A stretch of 64,000 nt of DNA from Pseudomonas fluorescens (GTDB taxonomy: Bacteria; Pseudomonadota; Gammaproteobacteria; Pseudomonadales; Pseudomonadaceae), in contig NZ_MSDF01000054.1 of the NCBI RefSeq assembly GCF_002022275.1, positions 85,737-149,736 of the forward strand, read 5' to 3'. Of the stretch, positions 37,791 to 46,564 are shown in pieces (the first letter of the stretch is position 1; each line of letters begins with the position of its first letter). Position numbers and translations under genes: made by a program. The notes beneath the pieces were generated by a model. That model was not told the origin of the DNA. It worked only from the letters and a program-made list of their open reading frames with translations, and made no database searches.

Positions 37791-38195
37791 ATGAGTGAAA
37801 TGCCAACAGTTGCCGAAAACTTCGAACGTTATAGACGTGCGCTGAAAACTCATCCGCTGGTTATCGTGGTGTTCAAATCTCTAGACTGCCAGTTATGCAT
37901 GGGGCTCGGCCCCTGCTTCAAGCGAATTGCCGAGCAGTACGCCGATCAAGTGGAGAGCTTTATCTTCGACACTGAACACATCCCGAAAGTGGACGACGTT
38001 GAAGGAACCCCCACCCTCAAGGTATTCAAAAATGGCAAGGAGGTTGAATCACTCCTGGGGCTTGGCTTGCCAGGTGAACAGCAGAAAGCCCTCCTGGAAG
38101 AGGTGTTCGACGAGTACGCCAACACCCTTGAGCCTTCCTCGGGCCTTCCTGCTCAACACCAACAGGCGGGGTCGGGCTTAGGCTTCAGCCACTAA
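37791..38195 (+). CDS. Thioredoxin-like protein with unusual active site
   Basis: 134 residues with a thioredoxin fold: LVIVVFKSLDCQLCMGLGPCFKRIAEQYAD holds the active site and VEGTPTLKVFKNGKEV the cis-Pro loop. The redox pair is C-Q-L-C rather than the W-C-G-P-C of thioredoxin, with a third cysteine seven residues on, so its redox role may differ. It has no signal peptide; GGAGG precedes the start. The last ~25 residues (LPAQHQQAGSGLGFSH) look disordered and are encoded over the end of the convergent TerC gene, which overlaps by 18 bases. Confidence 0.75.
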   Translation: MSEMPTVAENFERYRRALKTHPLVIVVFKSLDCQLCMGLGPCFKRIAEQYADQVESFIFDTEHIPKVDDVEGTPTLKVFKNGKEVESLLGLGLPGEQQKALLEEVFDEYANTLEPSSGLPAQHQQAGSGLGFSH

Positions 38196-39743
38196 AGGCA
38201 CCAGAACCACCTGCGTCACCCGCCGCTCCTCCACTGCCGCCACCGTCAGGCGCCAGCCTTCATGCTCCAGGCTGTCGCCCACCACCGGCAAGCGGTCCAG
38301 CAGGCTCATCATCAGGCCGGCCAACGTCTGGTAATCCTCGGTAGCCGCCGCCTGAAAACCGGTGCGCTGGCGTATCAGGTTGAGGTTCAAGGCGCCATTG
38401 GCACGAAAACCGTCACCCTCCTCGACAATATCCGGCCCCTCAATTTCACTGGCATCCGGCAACTCACCGGCGATGGACTCGAGAATGTCAGTCATGCTCA
38501 ACACGCCCATGAAGTCACCGAATTCGTTGATCACAAAGGCAATGTGGGTCGACTCCTGGCGCATCTGCTCCAGGGCGTTGAGGATCGAAAAACTCTCCAG
38601 CAGGTTGATCGCGCGGCGCGCCAGGTGCTCAAGGTTGGGCTCGTTGCCGGCCAGGTATTCCTTAAGCAATTCCTTTTTATGCACGAAACCCAGTGGCTCA
38701 TCGACAGCACCGTTGCGGATCAAGGGCAACCGAGAGTAGGACGAATGCATCAGTTTCAGGCGAATAGTGTCGGGATCGTCCGCCAGATCAATGCAGTCCA
38801 CCTTGGCCCGTGGCGTCATCAGCGTGCGAATCGGCCGCTCGGCCAGTTGCAGCACACCACTGATCATCACGCGTTCACGTCGATCAAACAGCGGGCCCTG
38901 GCTGGCGTCCGGCTCGCCGAGCAAATCGGCCACCTCGTCATCCACGCCTTCCACGGCCAGGCTGCGACCACCCAGCAAACGCATCACCGCGTGGGCCGTG
39001 CGCTGACGCACCGGCAAGGTGCCCTGCGCCGACTTCTTGCGGCGGGCGCGGGCAATCTGGTTGAACAGTTCGATCAGGATCGAGAAACCAATCGCCGCAT
39101 ACAGGTAGCCCTTGGGAATGTGGAAACCCAGGCCTTCGGCGGTCAGGGCAAAACCGATCATCATCAAAAAGCCCAGGCACAGCATGATCACCGTCGGGTG
39201 CGCATTGACGAAACGGGTCAACGGCTTGCTGGCCACGATCATCACGCCGATGGACACGATCACCGCGATCATCATCACCGCCAGCTCATCCACCATGCCC
39301 ACGGCGGTAATCACCGCGTCGAGGGAGAACACCGCGTCGAGCACCACGATCTGCGCGACGATCGGCCAGAACATTGCATAGCCCACGTTGCCGGCACGCT
39401 GAGCTACATGCCCCTCCAGACGCTCATGCAATTCCATGGTGGCCTTGAACAACAGGAACACACCACCAAACAGCATGATCAGGTCACGGCCGGAGAAGCT
39501 CTTGTCGAATACCTCGAACAGCGGCTGAGTCAGGGTGACCAGCCACGAAATACTTGCCAGCAAGCCCAGGCGCATCAGCAAGGCCAGGGACAAACCGATC
39601 AACCGCGCACGGTCGCGCTGCTCCGGCGGCAGTTTGTCCGCCAGAATTGCGATAAACACCAGGTTGTCGATGCCGAGCACCAGTTCCAGCACAATCAAGG
39701 TCAACAGGCCGAGCCAGGCCGTTGGATCCGCTAACCATTCCAT
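38178..39743 (-). CDS. TerC-family membrane protein with CBS/CorC domains
   Basis: 521 residues. Residues 1-230 are a TerC domain of about seven membrane segments with the acidic signatures ELVLGIDNLVFIAI and VDAVFSLDAVITA. Residues ~300-430 are a CBS pair (TLMTPRAKVDCIDL..., GFVHKKELLKEYL, INEFGDFMGVLSMTDIL), and the last ~85 are a CorC_HlyC domain (GFRANGALNLNLI ... VAAVEERRVTQVVLVPL). This architecture is common in proteobacteria; TerC proteins are linked to metal (Mn/Ca) homeostasis and the CBS part may sense nucleotides. A single-gene unit. Confidence 0.85.
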   Translation of the reverse strand: MEWLADPTAWLGLLTLIVLELVLGIDNLVFIAILADKLPPEQRDRARLIGLSLALLMRLGLLASISWLVTLTQPLFEVFDKSFSGRDLIMLFGGVFLLFKATMELHERLEGHVAQRAGNVGYAMFWPIVAQIVVLDAVFSLDAVITAVGMVDELAVMMIAVIVSIGVMIVASKPLTRFVNAHPTVIMLCLGFLMMIGFALTAEGLGFHIPKGYLYAAIGFSILIELFNQIARARRKKSAQGTLPVRQRTAHAVMRLLGGRSLAVEGVDDEVADLLGEPDASQGPLFDRRERVMISGVLQLAERPIRTLMTPRAKVDCIDLADDPDTIRLKLMHSSYSRLPLIRNGAVDEPLGFVHKKELLKEYLAGNEPNLEHLARRAINLLESFSILNALEQMRQESTHIAFVINEFGDFMGVLSMTDILESIAGELPDASEIEGPDIVEEGDGFRANGALNLNLIRQRTGFQAAATEDYQTLAGLMMSLLDRLPVVGDSLEHEGWRLTVAAVEERRVTQVVLVPLVAEA

Positions 39744-39985
39744 TTATAGAGTCTCGTGATTAATTTTCAGAATGCCGGGCACGGCAAAGCGCGATCAGTG
39801 GACCGGGAAGAGGTTAGCAGTCGGAATACGGGGTGCTTCAGCGGGAACAGCGGCAGCGGATGTCTCTGGGAAAGACGACTGGGGGGCTCCGAGAGGGTGT
39901 TCATGCAGGTCCTGAAATAACAAAAGGACCCGAATCGTACAGCCGAAACTCAAATTTCCCACAATGCAAAACTATTACAAGATCT

Positions 39986-40067
39986 GTAAAACTCAACACA
40001 TCACCCCTGTGGGAGCTGGCTTGCCTGCGATGCAGACAACTCGGTCTGTCAGTAAAGCCGAGGGGAT
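39986..40067 (+). repeat. 82-bp direct repeat, copy 1 (contains REP arm)
   Basis: Starts GTAAAAC and ends AGGGGAT; contains the REP core GTGGGAGCTGGCTTGCCTGC. It matches 40204-40285 with only about four differences near its left end. Confidence 0.9.
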
Positions 40068-40068
40068 T

Positions 40069-40202
40069 GATCGTTCCCACGCTCTGCGTGGGAATGCCGC
40101 CCTGGACGCTCCGCGTCCCGAAGTCGGCGAGCAGTTAAGGTCCTGCGCCAGGTGACGCAGAGCGTCACAGGATGCATTCCCACGCAGAGCGTGGGAACGA
40201 TC
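40069..40202. repeat. Palindromic element with perfect 29-bp inverted ends
   Basis: The ends 40069-40097 and 40174-40202 are perfect reverse complements, each containing the internal palindrome TTCCCACGCTCTGCGTGGGAA; the ~76-base centre has no reading frame of note. This is a different repeat family from the REPs and looks MITE-like. Confidence 0.85.
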
Positions 40203-40203
40203 G

Positions 40204-40285
40204 GTAAAACCCAACACATCCCCTCTGTGGGAGCTGGCTTGCCTGCGATGCAGACAACTCGGTCTGTCAGTAAAGCCGAGGGGAT
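40204..40285 (+). repeat. 82-bp direct repeat, copy 2 (contains REP arm)
   Basis: Second copy of the 39986 repeat. It is followed directly by the matching inverted REP arm (ATCGCAGGCAAGCCAGCTCC, to about 40313), so copy 2 belongs to the complete REP pair and copy 1 appears to be the duplicate. Confidence 0.9.
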
Positions 40286-40344
40286 GCTATCGCAGGCAAG
40301 CCAGCTCCCACAGAAGCCAGCTTTATCATTTTGAACGGGTTGAA

Positions 40345-41325
40345 TCAGGACTTTCGGGTGGCATCATCCAACGCCAGGATGGTGTGCGCATTCGTCACCG
40401 TCGTCGCCAACGTATTAATCACCCCCGACCGCAACGCCCCCAGCGTCGCCGCCGCCTTGGTGTTCTCACTGGCGATCGCCACCACATCCGGAATGCGAAA
40501 CAGCTCCTGCACCGTCAGCCCGATCACCCGCCCTTGAATCGCATTGACCGCCGGTTGCCCGTGAATGTCGATAAAGTCATAGCCCATCATGTCACCCACG
40601 GTGCCGGACAACCGCGCCTGGGCGATTTCCTGCGGTGAGAACCAGCCCATGCGCACCATGTTGCTGTTCTCGCTCATGTCACCAATGCCGATCAGCGCGA
40701 TATCCGCGCGCCGCGCACGGTCCAGGGTCGAGCGCACCGTGTCGTTGTTGATCAACACGCCGCGCAGTTCTGGGTTGGCCACCAGCGCCGGGGCGTACAG
40801 GCTTTCACTCTCGCCGCCAAAGCGCAGGGCCAGGCGCCGGCAGATATGGTCGGGGTTCATGTATTCGCCAGCCTTGAGCGAACCGCCGATGGCGCACACA
40901 AACGTGCAGTTACGCGTCACTGGCAAAAACACGTTATCGGCCACCGCACCGACATTACGCCCCATGCCCACGGCGACAATCATGCCGTCGCTGAGGGTTT
41001 TATTCAGGTAGTTGGCCACCAGGCTGGCGACGGCCGAACGCTGGGTGTCGGGCTCACTGTGGTCGACCGCAATCAGTGCGCGATCAAGCTTGAAGCGCTC
41101 CACCAGCGCACGCTCCAGCTCGTTGTTCATGGCCGGGTGCTGCAACACGCGCACCTCGACAATCCCTTCATCGCGCGCACGTTTGAGCAAGCGGCTGACT
41201 TTCGCGCGCGACAGGTCGAAGCGCTTGGCGATGGCTTCCTGAGTGACGTTCTCAAGGTAATAGAGCATCGCCACTTCGGTCATTTGATCGATATCGCTGG
41301 CAATGCGCTGGGTACTGTCACTCAT
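40345..41325 (-). CDS. SorC/DeoR-type sugar-binding transcriptional regulator
   Basis: 326 residues: an N-terminal helix-turn-helix (VTQEAIAKRFDLSRAKVSRLLKRA) and a sugar-phosphate-binding domain (DGMIVAVGMGRNVGAVAD, VCAIGGSLKAGEYMNPDHI, DIALIGIGDMS) of the SorC class related to DeoR and LsrR. A TTG at 41352 preceded by GGAG is an alternative start adding nine residues. It lies at one end of the polyol/tetrose cluster, next to the RpiB-type gene on the same strand. TGACTGA half-sites in the divergent region upstream of that gene are its likely operators. A phosphorylated pathway intermediate is the likely inducer. Confidence 0.85.
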   Translation of the reverse strand: MSDSTQRIASDIDQMTEVAMLYYLENVTQEAIAKRFDLSRAKVSRLLKRARDEGIVEVRVLQHPAMNNELERALVERFKLDRALIAVDHSEPDTQRSAVASLVANYLNKTLSDGMIVAVGMGRNVGAVADNVFLPVTRNCTFVCAIGGSLKAGEYMNPDHICRRLALRFGGESESLYAPALVANPELRGVLINNDTVRSTLDRARRADIALIGIGDMSENSNMVRMGWFSPQEIAQARLSGTVGDMMGYDFIDIHGQPAVNAIQGRVIGLTVQELFRIPDVVAIASENTKAAATLGALRSGVINTLATTVTNAHTILALDDATRKS

Positions 41326-41388
41326 GGGGACGGGCTTCCGTTTCGACGTCAAAGGCGCATTCTCCCGACTCTTGCCCCGTTCCGTCCA

Positions 41389-41850
41389 CTACTGATGCCC
41401 GTCACGCTCAATCGCGTTGATACGGTCGACCTTGGCCCCGGAGCGCGCGGCTTCGAACTCCGATTCGAGGAACGCCTTGACGATACTTTTGGCCAGCTCG
41501 GCGCCGATCACCCGCGCGCCGATGGACAGGATCTGCGCATCGTTGCTCTTGCGTGCGCGCTCCGCCGAATAGGTGTCGTGAGCCTGCGCCGCGCGAATGC
41601 CCAGCACCTTGTTGGCCGAAATCGCCATGCCGATCCCGGTGCCGCACACCAATACGCCCAGGCGTTGTTGCCCGGCATTGATGGCGGTGGCCACGGCCAG
41701 GGCGATGTCCGGATAGAGCACCGGCGCAATTGAATGGGTGCCGAAGTCGGTCACCGGGTAACCCAACGCCTCGATATGGCGTTTCAACAGCTCTTTGAGC
41801 TCAAAACCCGCTTCATCGCATCCGATAGCCACCGGGAAAGGTGTGTTCAT
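41389..41850 (-). CDS. rpiB: RpiB/LacAB-family sugar-phosphate isomerase (DerI-like)
   Basis: 153 residues: VAIGCDEAGFELKELL at the N-terminus, the catalytic Cys loop VCGTGIGMAISANK, and RAAQAHDTYSAERARKSNDAQILSIGARVIG. The family interconverts ribulose and ribose 5-phosphates, but members in tetritol clusters (DerI, EryI) convert D-erythrulose 4-phosphate to D-erythrose 4-phosphate. With dihydroxyacetone-type kinase subunits and two polyol dehydrogenases encoded nearby, the tetrose role is more likely; this is inference. Divergent from the ABC operon. Confidence 0.85.
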   Translation of the reverse strand: MNTPFPVAIGCDEAGFELKELLKRHIEALGYPVTDFGTHSIAPVLYPDIALAVATAINAGQQRLGVLVCGTGIGMAISANKVLGIRAAQAHDTYSAERARKSNDAQILSIGARVIGAELAKSIVKAFLESEFEAARSGAKVDRINAIERDGHQ

Positions 41851-42133
41851 GGCGTCTGGCTCCGCTGCCGTGATCGTACTTATGACTGATCATATGATCA
41901 TTCAGTGAAATTTCGCTCAGTCATTTCGCGTGCATTGAGCCCTTCGTGTCAAGCAGCTTTTAACTGACTCGGCAGTCAAACGCCTCTATACAGGCGAATT
42001 TCAGCCAGAAGATGAGAATCACCTCATTTACATTAAAGAGATTGACTGATCAGAATTTCATTTGATACACATATGCTCACAGCGAAACATGACTGTGCGA
42101 CCTAATAAGAATTCACAGCACGAGGACACGCCG
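41851..42133. promoter_or_regulatory. Divergent control region with TGACTGA half-sites
   Basis: 283 bases between rpiB and the ABC operon. It contains a perfect 14-base palindrome TGATCATATGATCA (41887-41900), TGACTGATCA at 41883-41892 and again at 42043-42052, an inverted TCAGTCA at 41917-41923, and TGACT-N4-AGTCA at 41965-41978. A -35-like TTGACT (42042-42047) overlaps the last site, with GATACA 16 bases on as a weak -10. I infer operators of the SorC-type regulator. The start codon of the ATPase gene has CGAGGA before it. Confidence 0.5.
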
Positions 42134-43621
42134 ATGGCCACGCCATTACTGCTCCAGGCTGAACACGTCGCCAAGGCTTACGCCGGGGTACCCGCCCTGC
42201 GTGACGGGCGCCTCTCTCTGCGGGCCGGCAGCGTCCATGCGTTATGCGGAGGCAATGGCGCAGGCAAGTCGACTTTTCTGAGCATCCTGATGGGCATCAC
42301 CCAGCGTGACGCCGGCAGCATTCTGCTCAACGGTGCGCCGGTGCAGTTCAACCGCCCGAGCGAAGCGCTGGCGGCGGGGATCGCGATGATCACCCAGGAA
42401 CTGGAACCCATTCCCTACATGACCGTCGCCGAAAACATCTGGCTGGGCCGCGAGCCGCGCCGTGCCGGCTGCATTGTCGACAGCAAGACCCTCAACCGCC
42501 GCACCCGTGAGCTGCTCGAAAGCCTGGAATTCGACGTCGACGCGACCCGCCCCATGCACCGCCTGAGCGTGGCGCAGATCCAGCTGGTGGAAATCGCCAA
42601 GGCGTTCAGTCATGACTGCCAGGTGATGATCATGGACGAACCCACCTCGGCCATCGGCGAGCGCGAAGCCGAGACCCTGTTCAAAGCCATTCGCCGCCTC
42701 ACCTCTCGCGGCGCCGGCATCATCTACGTATCGCACCGCTTGAGCGAACTGGCGCAGATCGCCGACGACTACAGCATCTTCCGCGACGGCGCCTTTGTGG
42801 AAAGCGGGCGCATGGCCGATATCGACCGCAACCACCTGGTGCGCGGCATCGTCGGCCAGGAACTGACACGCATCGACCACAAGGTCGGCCGCGAATGCGC
42901 CGCCAACACCTGCCTGCAAGTCGATAACCTGAGCCGCAACGGCGAGTTCCACGACATCAGCCTGCAACTGCGCCAGGGTGAAATCCTCGGCATTTATGGC
43001 CTGATGGGTTCCGGGCGCAGCGAATTCCTCAATTGCATTTACGGCCTGACCGTTGCCGATTCCGGCAGTGTCACTCTGCAAGGCAAGCCCATGCCCATCG
43101 GCCTGCCCAAGGCCACGATAGACGCGGGCATGTCGCTGGTCACCGAGGACCGCAAAGACAGCGGACTGGTGCTCACCGGCAGCATTCTGTCCAACATTGC
43201 GCTGTCGGCCTATAAGCGCCTCTCGAGCTGGTCGCTGATCAACGCACGCAAGGAAACCCAACTGGCGCAGGACATGGTCAAGCGCCTGCAGATCAAGACC
43301 AGCTCCCTGGAATTGCCGGTGGCCTCCATGAGTGGCGGCAACCAGCAGAAAGTGGTGCTCGCCAAATGCCTGTCCACCGAGCCGGTGTGCCTGCTCTGCG
43401 ACGAACCCACGCGCGGCATCGATGAAGGCGCCAAGCAGGAGATCTACCACCTGCTCGACCAGTTCGTGCGCGCCGGTGGCGCCGCCATCGTGGTGTCTTC
43501 AGAAGCCCCGGAATTGCTGCACCTGAGCGATCGCATCGCCGTATTCAAAGGCGGCCGGCTGGTGACCATCAGCACCGACACCGCCCTTTCCCAGGAAGCC
43601 CTGTTGAGTCTTGCCTCATGA
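42134..43621 (+). CDS. Sugar/polyol ABC importer, double ATPase (RbsA type)
   Basis: 495 residues with tandem ATPase halves. The first has Walker A GGNGAGKST, signature-like LSVAQIQLVEI and Walker B VMIMDEPTSA; the second has the degenerate Walker A GLMGSGRSEF usual in RbsA proteins, signature MSGGNQQKVVLAK and LLCDEPTRGID. The ATG at 42134 is used because CGAGGA precedes it and homology begins there. The stop overlaps the permease start as ATGA. Confidence 0.92.
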   Translation: MATPLLLQAEHVAKAYAGVPALRDGRLSLRAGSVHALCGGNGAGKSTFLSILMGITQRDAGSILLNGAPVQFNRPSEALAAGIAMITQELEPIPYMTVAENIWLGREPRRAGCIVDSKTLNRRTRELLESLEFDVDATRPMHRLSVAQIQLVEIAKAFSHDCQVMIMDEPTSAIGEREAETLFKAIRRLTSRGAGIIYVSHRLSELAQIADDYSIFRDGAFVESGRMADIDRNHLVRGIVGQELTRIDHKVGRECAANTCLQVDNLSRNGEFHDISLQLRQGEILGIYGLMGSGRSEFLNCIYGLTVADSGSVTLQGKPMPIGLPKATIDAGMSLVTEDRKDSGLVLTGSILSNIALSAYKRLSSWSLINARKETQLAQDMVKRLQIKTSSLELPVASMSGGNQQKVVLAKCLSTEPVCLLCDEPTRGIDEGAKQEIYHLLDQFVRAGGAAIVVSSEAPELLHLSDRIAVFKGGRLVTISTDTALSQEALLSLAS

Positions 43622-44595
43622 ATGCCAAAACCATCGCAGCACCTGTTACCGCCGCGCCGCGCAATCGCCTGCGTTTATCCCTCGACCGTTTCGGCTTGCC
43701 GCTGGTGTTTATCCTGCTGTGTGTGGTGATGGCGTTTTCCAGCGAATACTTCATGACCTGGCGCAACTGGATGGACATCCTGCGCCAGACCTCGATCAAC
43801 GGCATCCTCGCCGTGGGCATGACCTACGTGATTCTGACCAAGGGTATCGACCTGTCGGTGGGTTCGATCCTGGCCTTTGCCGGGCTGTGCAGCGCCATGG
43901 TTGCGACCCAGGGTTACGGCTTGCTCGCCGCCGTCAGCGCCGGAATGTTTGCCGGGGCGATGCTCGGCGTGGTCAACGGCTTTATGGTCGCCAACCTGTC
44001 GATCCCGCCATTTGTGGCCACCCTCGGCATGCTCAGCATCGCGCGGGGCATGACCTTTATCCTCAATGACGGCAGCCCGATCACCGACTTGCCTGACGCC
44101 TACCTGGCGCTGGGCATCGGCAAGATCGGCCCGATCGGCATCCCGATCATCATCTTCGCCGTGGTGGCGCTGATCTTCTGGATGGTGCTGCGCTACACCA
44201 CTTACGGCCGCTACGTGTACGCGGTGGGCGGCAATGAAAAGAGCGCGCGCACCTCGGGCATTGGTGTGCGCAAGGTGATGTTTTCGGTGTACGTGGTTTC
44301 AGGTCTGCTTGCCGGATTGGCCGGCGTAGTGCTGTCAGCGCGCACCACCTCTGCCCTGCCCCAAGCCGGGGTTTCCTATGAGCTGGACGCAATTGCCGCG
44401 GTGGTGATTGGCGGCACCAGCCTCTCGGGCGGCACCGGCAGCATTGTCGGCACGCTGTTTGGCGCGCTGTTGATCGGCGTGATCAACAACGGGTTGAACC
44501 TGCTCGGCGTGTCCTCGTATTACCAGCAGGTCGCCAAGGGCCTGATCATCGTGTTCGCAGTACTGATCGACGTGTGGCGCAAGAAAAAACGCTAG
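43618..44595 (+). CDS. Sugar/polyol ABC importer permease (RbsC type)
   Basis: 325-residue membrane protein with 8-10 hydrophobic segments. Family landmarks are ILAVGMTYVILTKGIDLSVGS, NGFMVANLSIPPFVATLGML, TTYGRYVYAVGGNEKSARTSGI and YELDAIAAVVIGGTSLSGGTG. It overlaps the ATPase gene by four bases. Confidence 0.92.
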   Translation: MNAKTIAAPVTAAPRNRLRLSLDRFGLPLVFILLCVVMAFSSEYFMTWRNWMDILRQTSINGILAVGMTYVILTKGIDLSVGSILAFAGLCSAMVATQGYGLLAAVSAGMFAGAMLGVVNGFMVANLSIPPFVATLGMLSIARGMTFILNDGSPITDLPDAYLALGIGKIGPIGIPIIIFAVVALIFWMVLRYTTYGRYVYAVGGNEKSARTSGIGVRKVMFSVYVVSGLLAGLAGVVLSARTTSALPQAGVSYELDAIAAVVIGGTSLSGGTGSIVGTLFGALLIGVINNGLNLLGVSSYYQQVAKGLIIVFAVLIDVWRKKKR

Positions 44596-44629
44596 AGAAC
44601 GACCCACAACAATAACCGGAGTTCTACTT

Positions 44630-45637
44630 ATGAAACTGGGTACCACCTTGGCCGCCGTGGCGGCTCTCTCCCTGCTCGCCAGCAGTATCGCAATGGCCGC
44701 CGACGGCAAGACCTACAAAATCGGTGCCGCCGTCTACGGCCTCAAGGGCCAGTTCATGCAGAACTGGGTTCGCGAGCTGAAGGAACACCCGGCGGTCAAG
44801 GACGGCACCGTGCAACTGACCGTGTTCGACGGCAACTACGACGCCCTGACCCAGAACAACCAGATTGAAAACATGGTGACCCAGCACTACGACGCCATTC
44901 TGTTCGTGCCGATCGACACCAAGGCCGGCGTGGGCACCGTCAAGCAAGCCATGAGCAACGACGTGGTGGTCATCGCCTCCAATACGAAAGTAGCCGATGC
45001 CTCCGTGCCGTATGTGGGTAACGACGACGTGGAAGGCGGCCGCCTGCAGGCCCAGGCCATGGTCGACAAGCTCAATGGCAAAGGCAACGTAGTGATCATC
45101 CAGGGCCCGATTGGCCAGTCGGCGCAAATCGACCGCGAAAAAGGTGAACTGGAAGTACTGAGCAAGCACCCGGACATCAAGATCATCGAGAAGAAAACCG
45201 CCAACTGGGACCGCGCCCAAGCCCTGACGCTGACCGAGGATTGGCTGAACGCCCACCCCAAAGGCATCAACGGCGTGATCGCGCAGAACGACGACATGGC
45301 CCTCGGCGCCGTGCAGGCCTTGAAGTCTCACGGCTTGTCGTCCAAGGACGTGCCGGTTACCTCGATCGACGGCATGCCGGACGCGATCCAGGCGGCGAAA
45401 AAAGATGAAGTCACCACCTTCCTGCAAGACGCCCAGGCCCAATCCCAAGGCGCTTTGGACGTGGCACTACGCGCGCTGGCCGGCAAGGACTACAAGCCGC
45501 AGTCGGTGATTTGGGAGCGTTATGCCAAGGACGTGAAATGGGGCGACGGCACCGCCAAGAACTACATCCTGCCGTGGGTCCCGGTGACCAATGCCAATGC
45601 GGATGCGCTGTACAAGCAAGTCAGCGGCGGTAAGTAG
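44630..45637 (+). CDS. Sugar/polyol ABC periplasmic binding protein
   Basis: 335 residues: signal peptide (MKLGTTLAAVAALSLLASSIAMA) and a type-1 periplasmic binding fold of the RbsB/LacI class (YKIGAAVYGLKGQFMQNW, YDAILFVPIDTKAGVGTVK, GVIAQNDDMALGAVQAL, VTSIDGMPDAIQA). The ATPase-permease-binding protein order is that of ribose/erythritol-class importers. The ligand is predicted to be a tetritol or erythrulose from the downstream enzymes. Confidence 0.9.
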   Translation: MKLGTTLAAVAALSLLASSIAMAADGKTYKIGAAVYGLKGQFMQNWVRELKEHPAVKDGTVQLTVFDGNYDALTQNNQIENMVTQHYDAILFVPIDTKAGVGTVKQAMSNDVVVIASNTKVADASVPYVGNDDVEGGRLQAQAMVDKLNGKGNVVIIQGPIGQSAQIDREKGELEVLSKHPDIKIIEKKTANWDRAQALTLTEDWLNAHPKGINGVIAQNDDMALGAVQALKSHGLSSKDVPVTSIDGMPDAIQAAKKDEVTTFLQDAQAQSQGALDVALRALAGKDYKPQSVIWERYAKDVKWGDGTAKNYILPWVPVTNANADALYKQVSGGK

Positions 45638-45661
45638 GTATTGACTTGAAATAGGGTCAAG

Positions 45662-45748
45662 TGTGGGAGCTGGCTTGCCTGCGATGGCATCAACCGGGTG
45701 TAACTGACACACCGAGGTGCCTGCATCGCAGGCAAGCCAGCTCCCACA
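45662..45748. repeat. REP pair (GCTGGCTTG type)
   Basis: Inverted arms with GTGGGAGCTGGCTTGCCTGC around ~37 bases, in the middle of the presumed operon between binding-protein and SDR genes. Confidence 0.85.
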
Positions 45749-45783
45749 TTGGATCTCCACTGTTTTCGAAAATGGAGTCATTC

Positions 45784-46539
45784 ATGTCCGGTTTCTGGAA
45801 CCAAGCCTTCGACCTCACTGGCCGTTGCGCGGTGATCACCGGCGGCGCCGCCGGTATCGGCCTGGCCTGCGCCACCCTGCTGGTGGAACGCGGTGCGCGC
45901 GTAGCCCTGCTCGACCGCGACCCGTCCGTGATCCAGGTCGCGGCCAGCCTGGGCAGCGGCCACTTGGGCATCGCCGTCGACCTCGGCCAGATCGGCCAGA
46001 TACAGCACACCATCGATACCGTCTTCGAACACTTCCAACGCCTCGACTACCTGATCAACAGCGCCGGTGTCGTACTGCTCGACAAAGCCATCGACGTCAA
46101 CGAAAGCGCGTGGGACACCACCCTGGACATCAACCTCAAAGCCAGCTTTTTCGTGGCCCAGGCCTGCGCCAGGCACATGCTCGCCCAAGGCAGCGGACGC
46201 ATCGTCAACCTCGCCTCCCAGGCCGCGGTGATTGGCCTGGACCGTCACGTCGCCTATTGCGCAAGCAAGGCGGCCATCGTCGGCATGACCAAGGTATTGG
46301 CCATGGAATGGGCGCCGCAGATCAACGTCAACGCCATCTCCCCGACCATTGTCGAAACCGCGCTGGGCAAGAAAGCCTGGGCCGGTGAAGTCGGTGAAAA
46401 GGCCAAATTGCAGATCCCGGCGGGCCGCTTTGCCCAACCGGAAGAAATCGCCGGGCTGGCGTTGTACTTGCTCAGCGATGCCGCGCAGATGATCACGGGC
46501 GCCAACATGGTGATCGACGGCGGCTACAGCATTCAGTAA
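45784..46539 (+). CDS. Short-chain polyol dehydrogenase
   Basis: 251-residue classical SDR: TGGAAGIGLA for NAD binding, NSAGVVL, and catalytic Tyr/Lys in YCASK, ending ITGANMVIDGGYSIQ. Within a cluster of importer, DhaK/DhaL and RpiB-type isomerase it resembles D-threitol dehydrogenase (DthD), which makes D-erythrulose; the exact substrate cannot be read. The start at 45784 follows GGAG; the longer frame comes from the REP pair. Confidence 0.85.
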   Translation: MSGFWNQAFDLTGRCAVITGGAAGIGLACATLLVERGARVALLDRDPSVIQVAASLGSGHLGIAVDLGQIGQIQHTIDTVFEHFQRLDYLINSAGVVLLDKAIDVNESAWDTTLDINLKASFFVAQACARHMLAQGSGRIVNLASQAAVIGLDRHVAYCASKAAIVGMTKVLAMEWAPQINVNAISPTIVETALGKKAWAGEVGEKAKLQIPAGRFAQPEEIAGLALYLLSDAAQMITGANMVIDGGYSIQ

Positions 46540-46564
46540 TTCACTTTTGTCGTGAGGTTTTGTC

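Larger units (their letters stand above)
39744..40344. other. Repeat-rich intergenic island
   Basis: 601 bases without a credible gene between two minus-strand genes. The right half is entirely repeats: two 82-base direct copies (39986-40067 and 40204-40285) flank a 29-base perfect inverted-repeat element, and a closing REP arm ends near 40313. The left part (39744-39985) probably carries the terC promoter; the rest shows nothing recognisable. Confidence 0.75.

Noticed and set aside
39986..40313. CRISPR-like direct repeats
   Set aside because: Only two copies, 82 bases long, separated by another palindromic repeat; no array of equal spacers and no cas genes.
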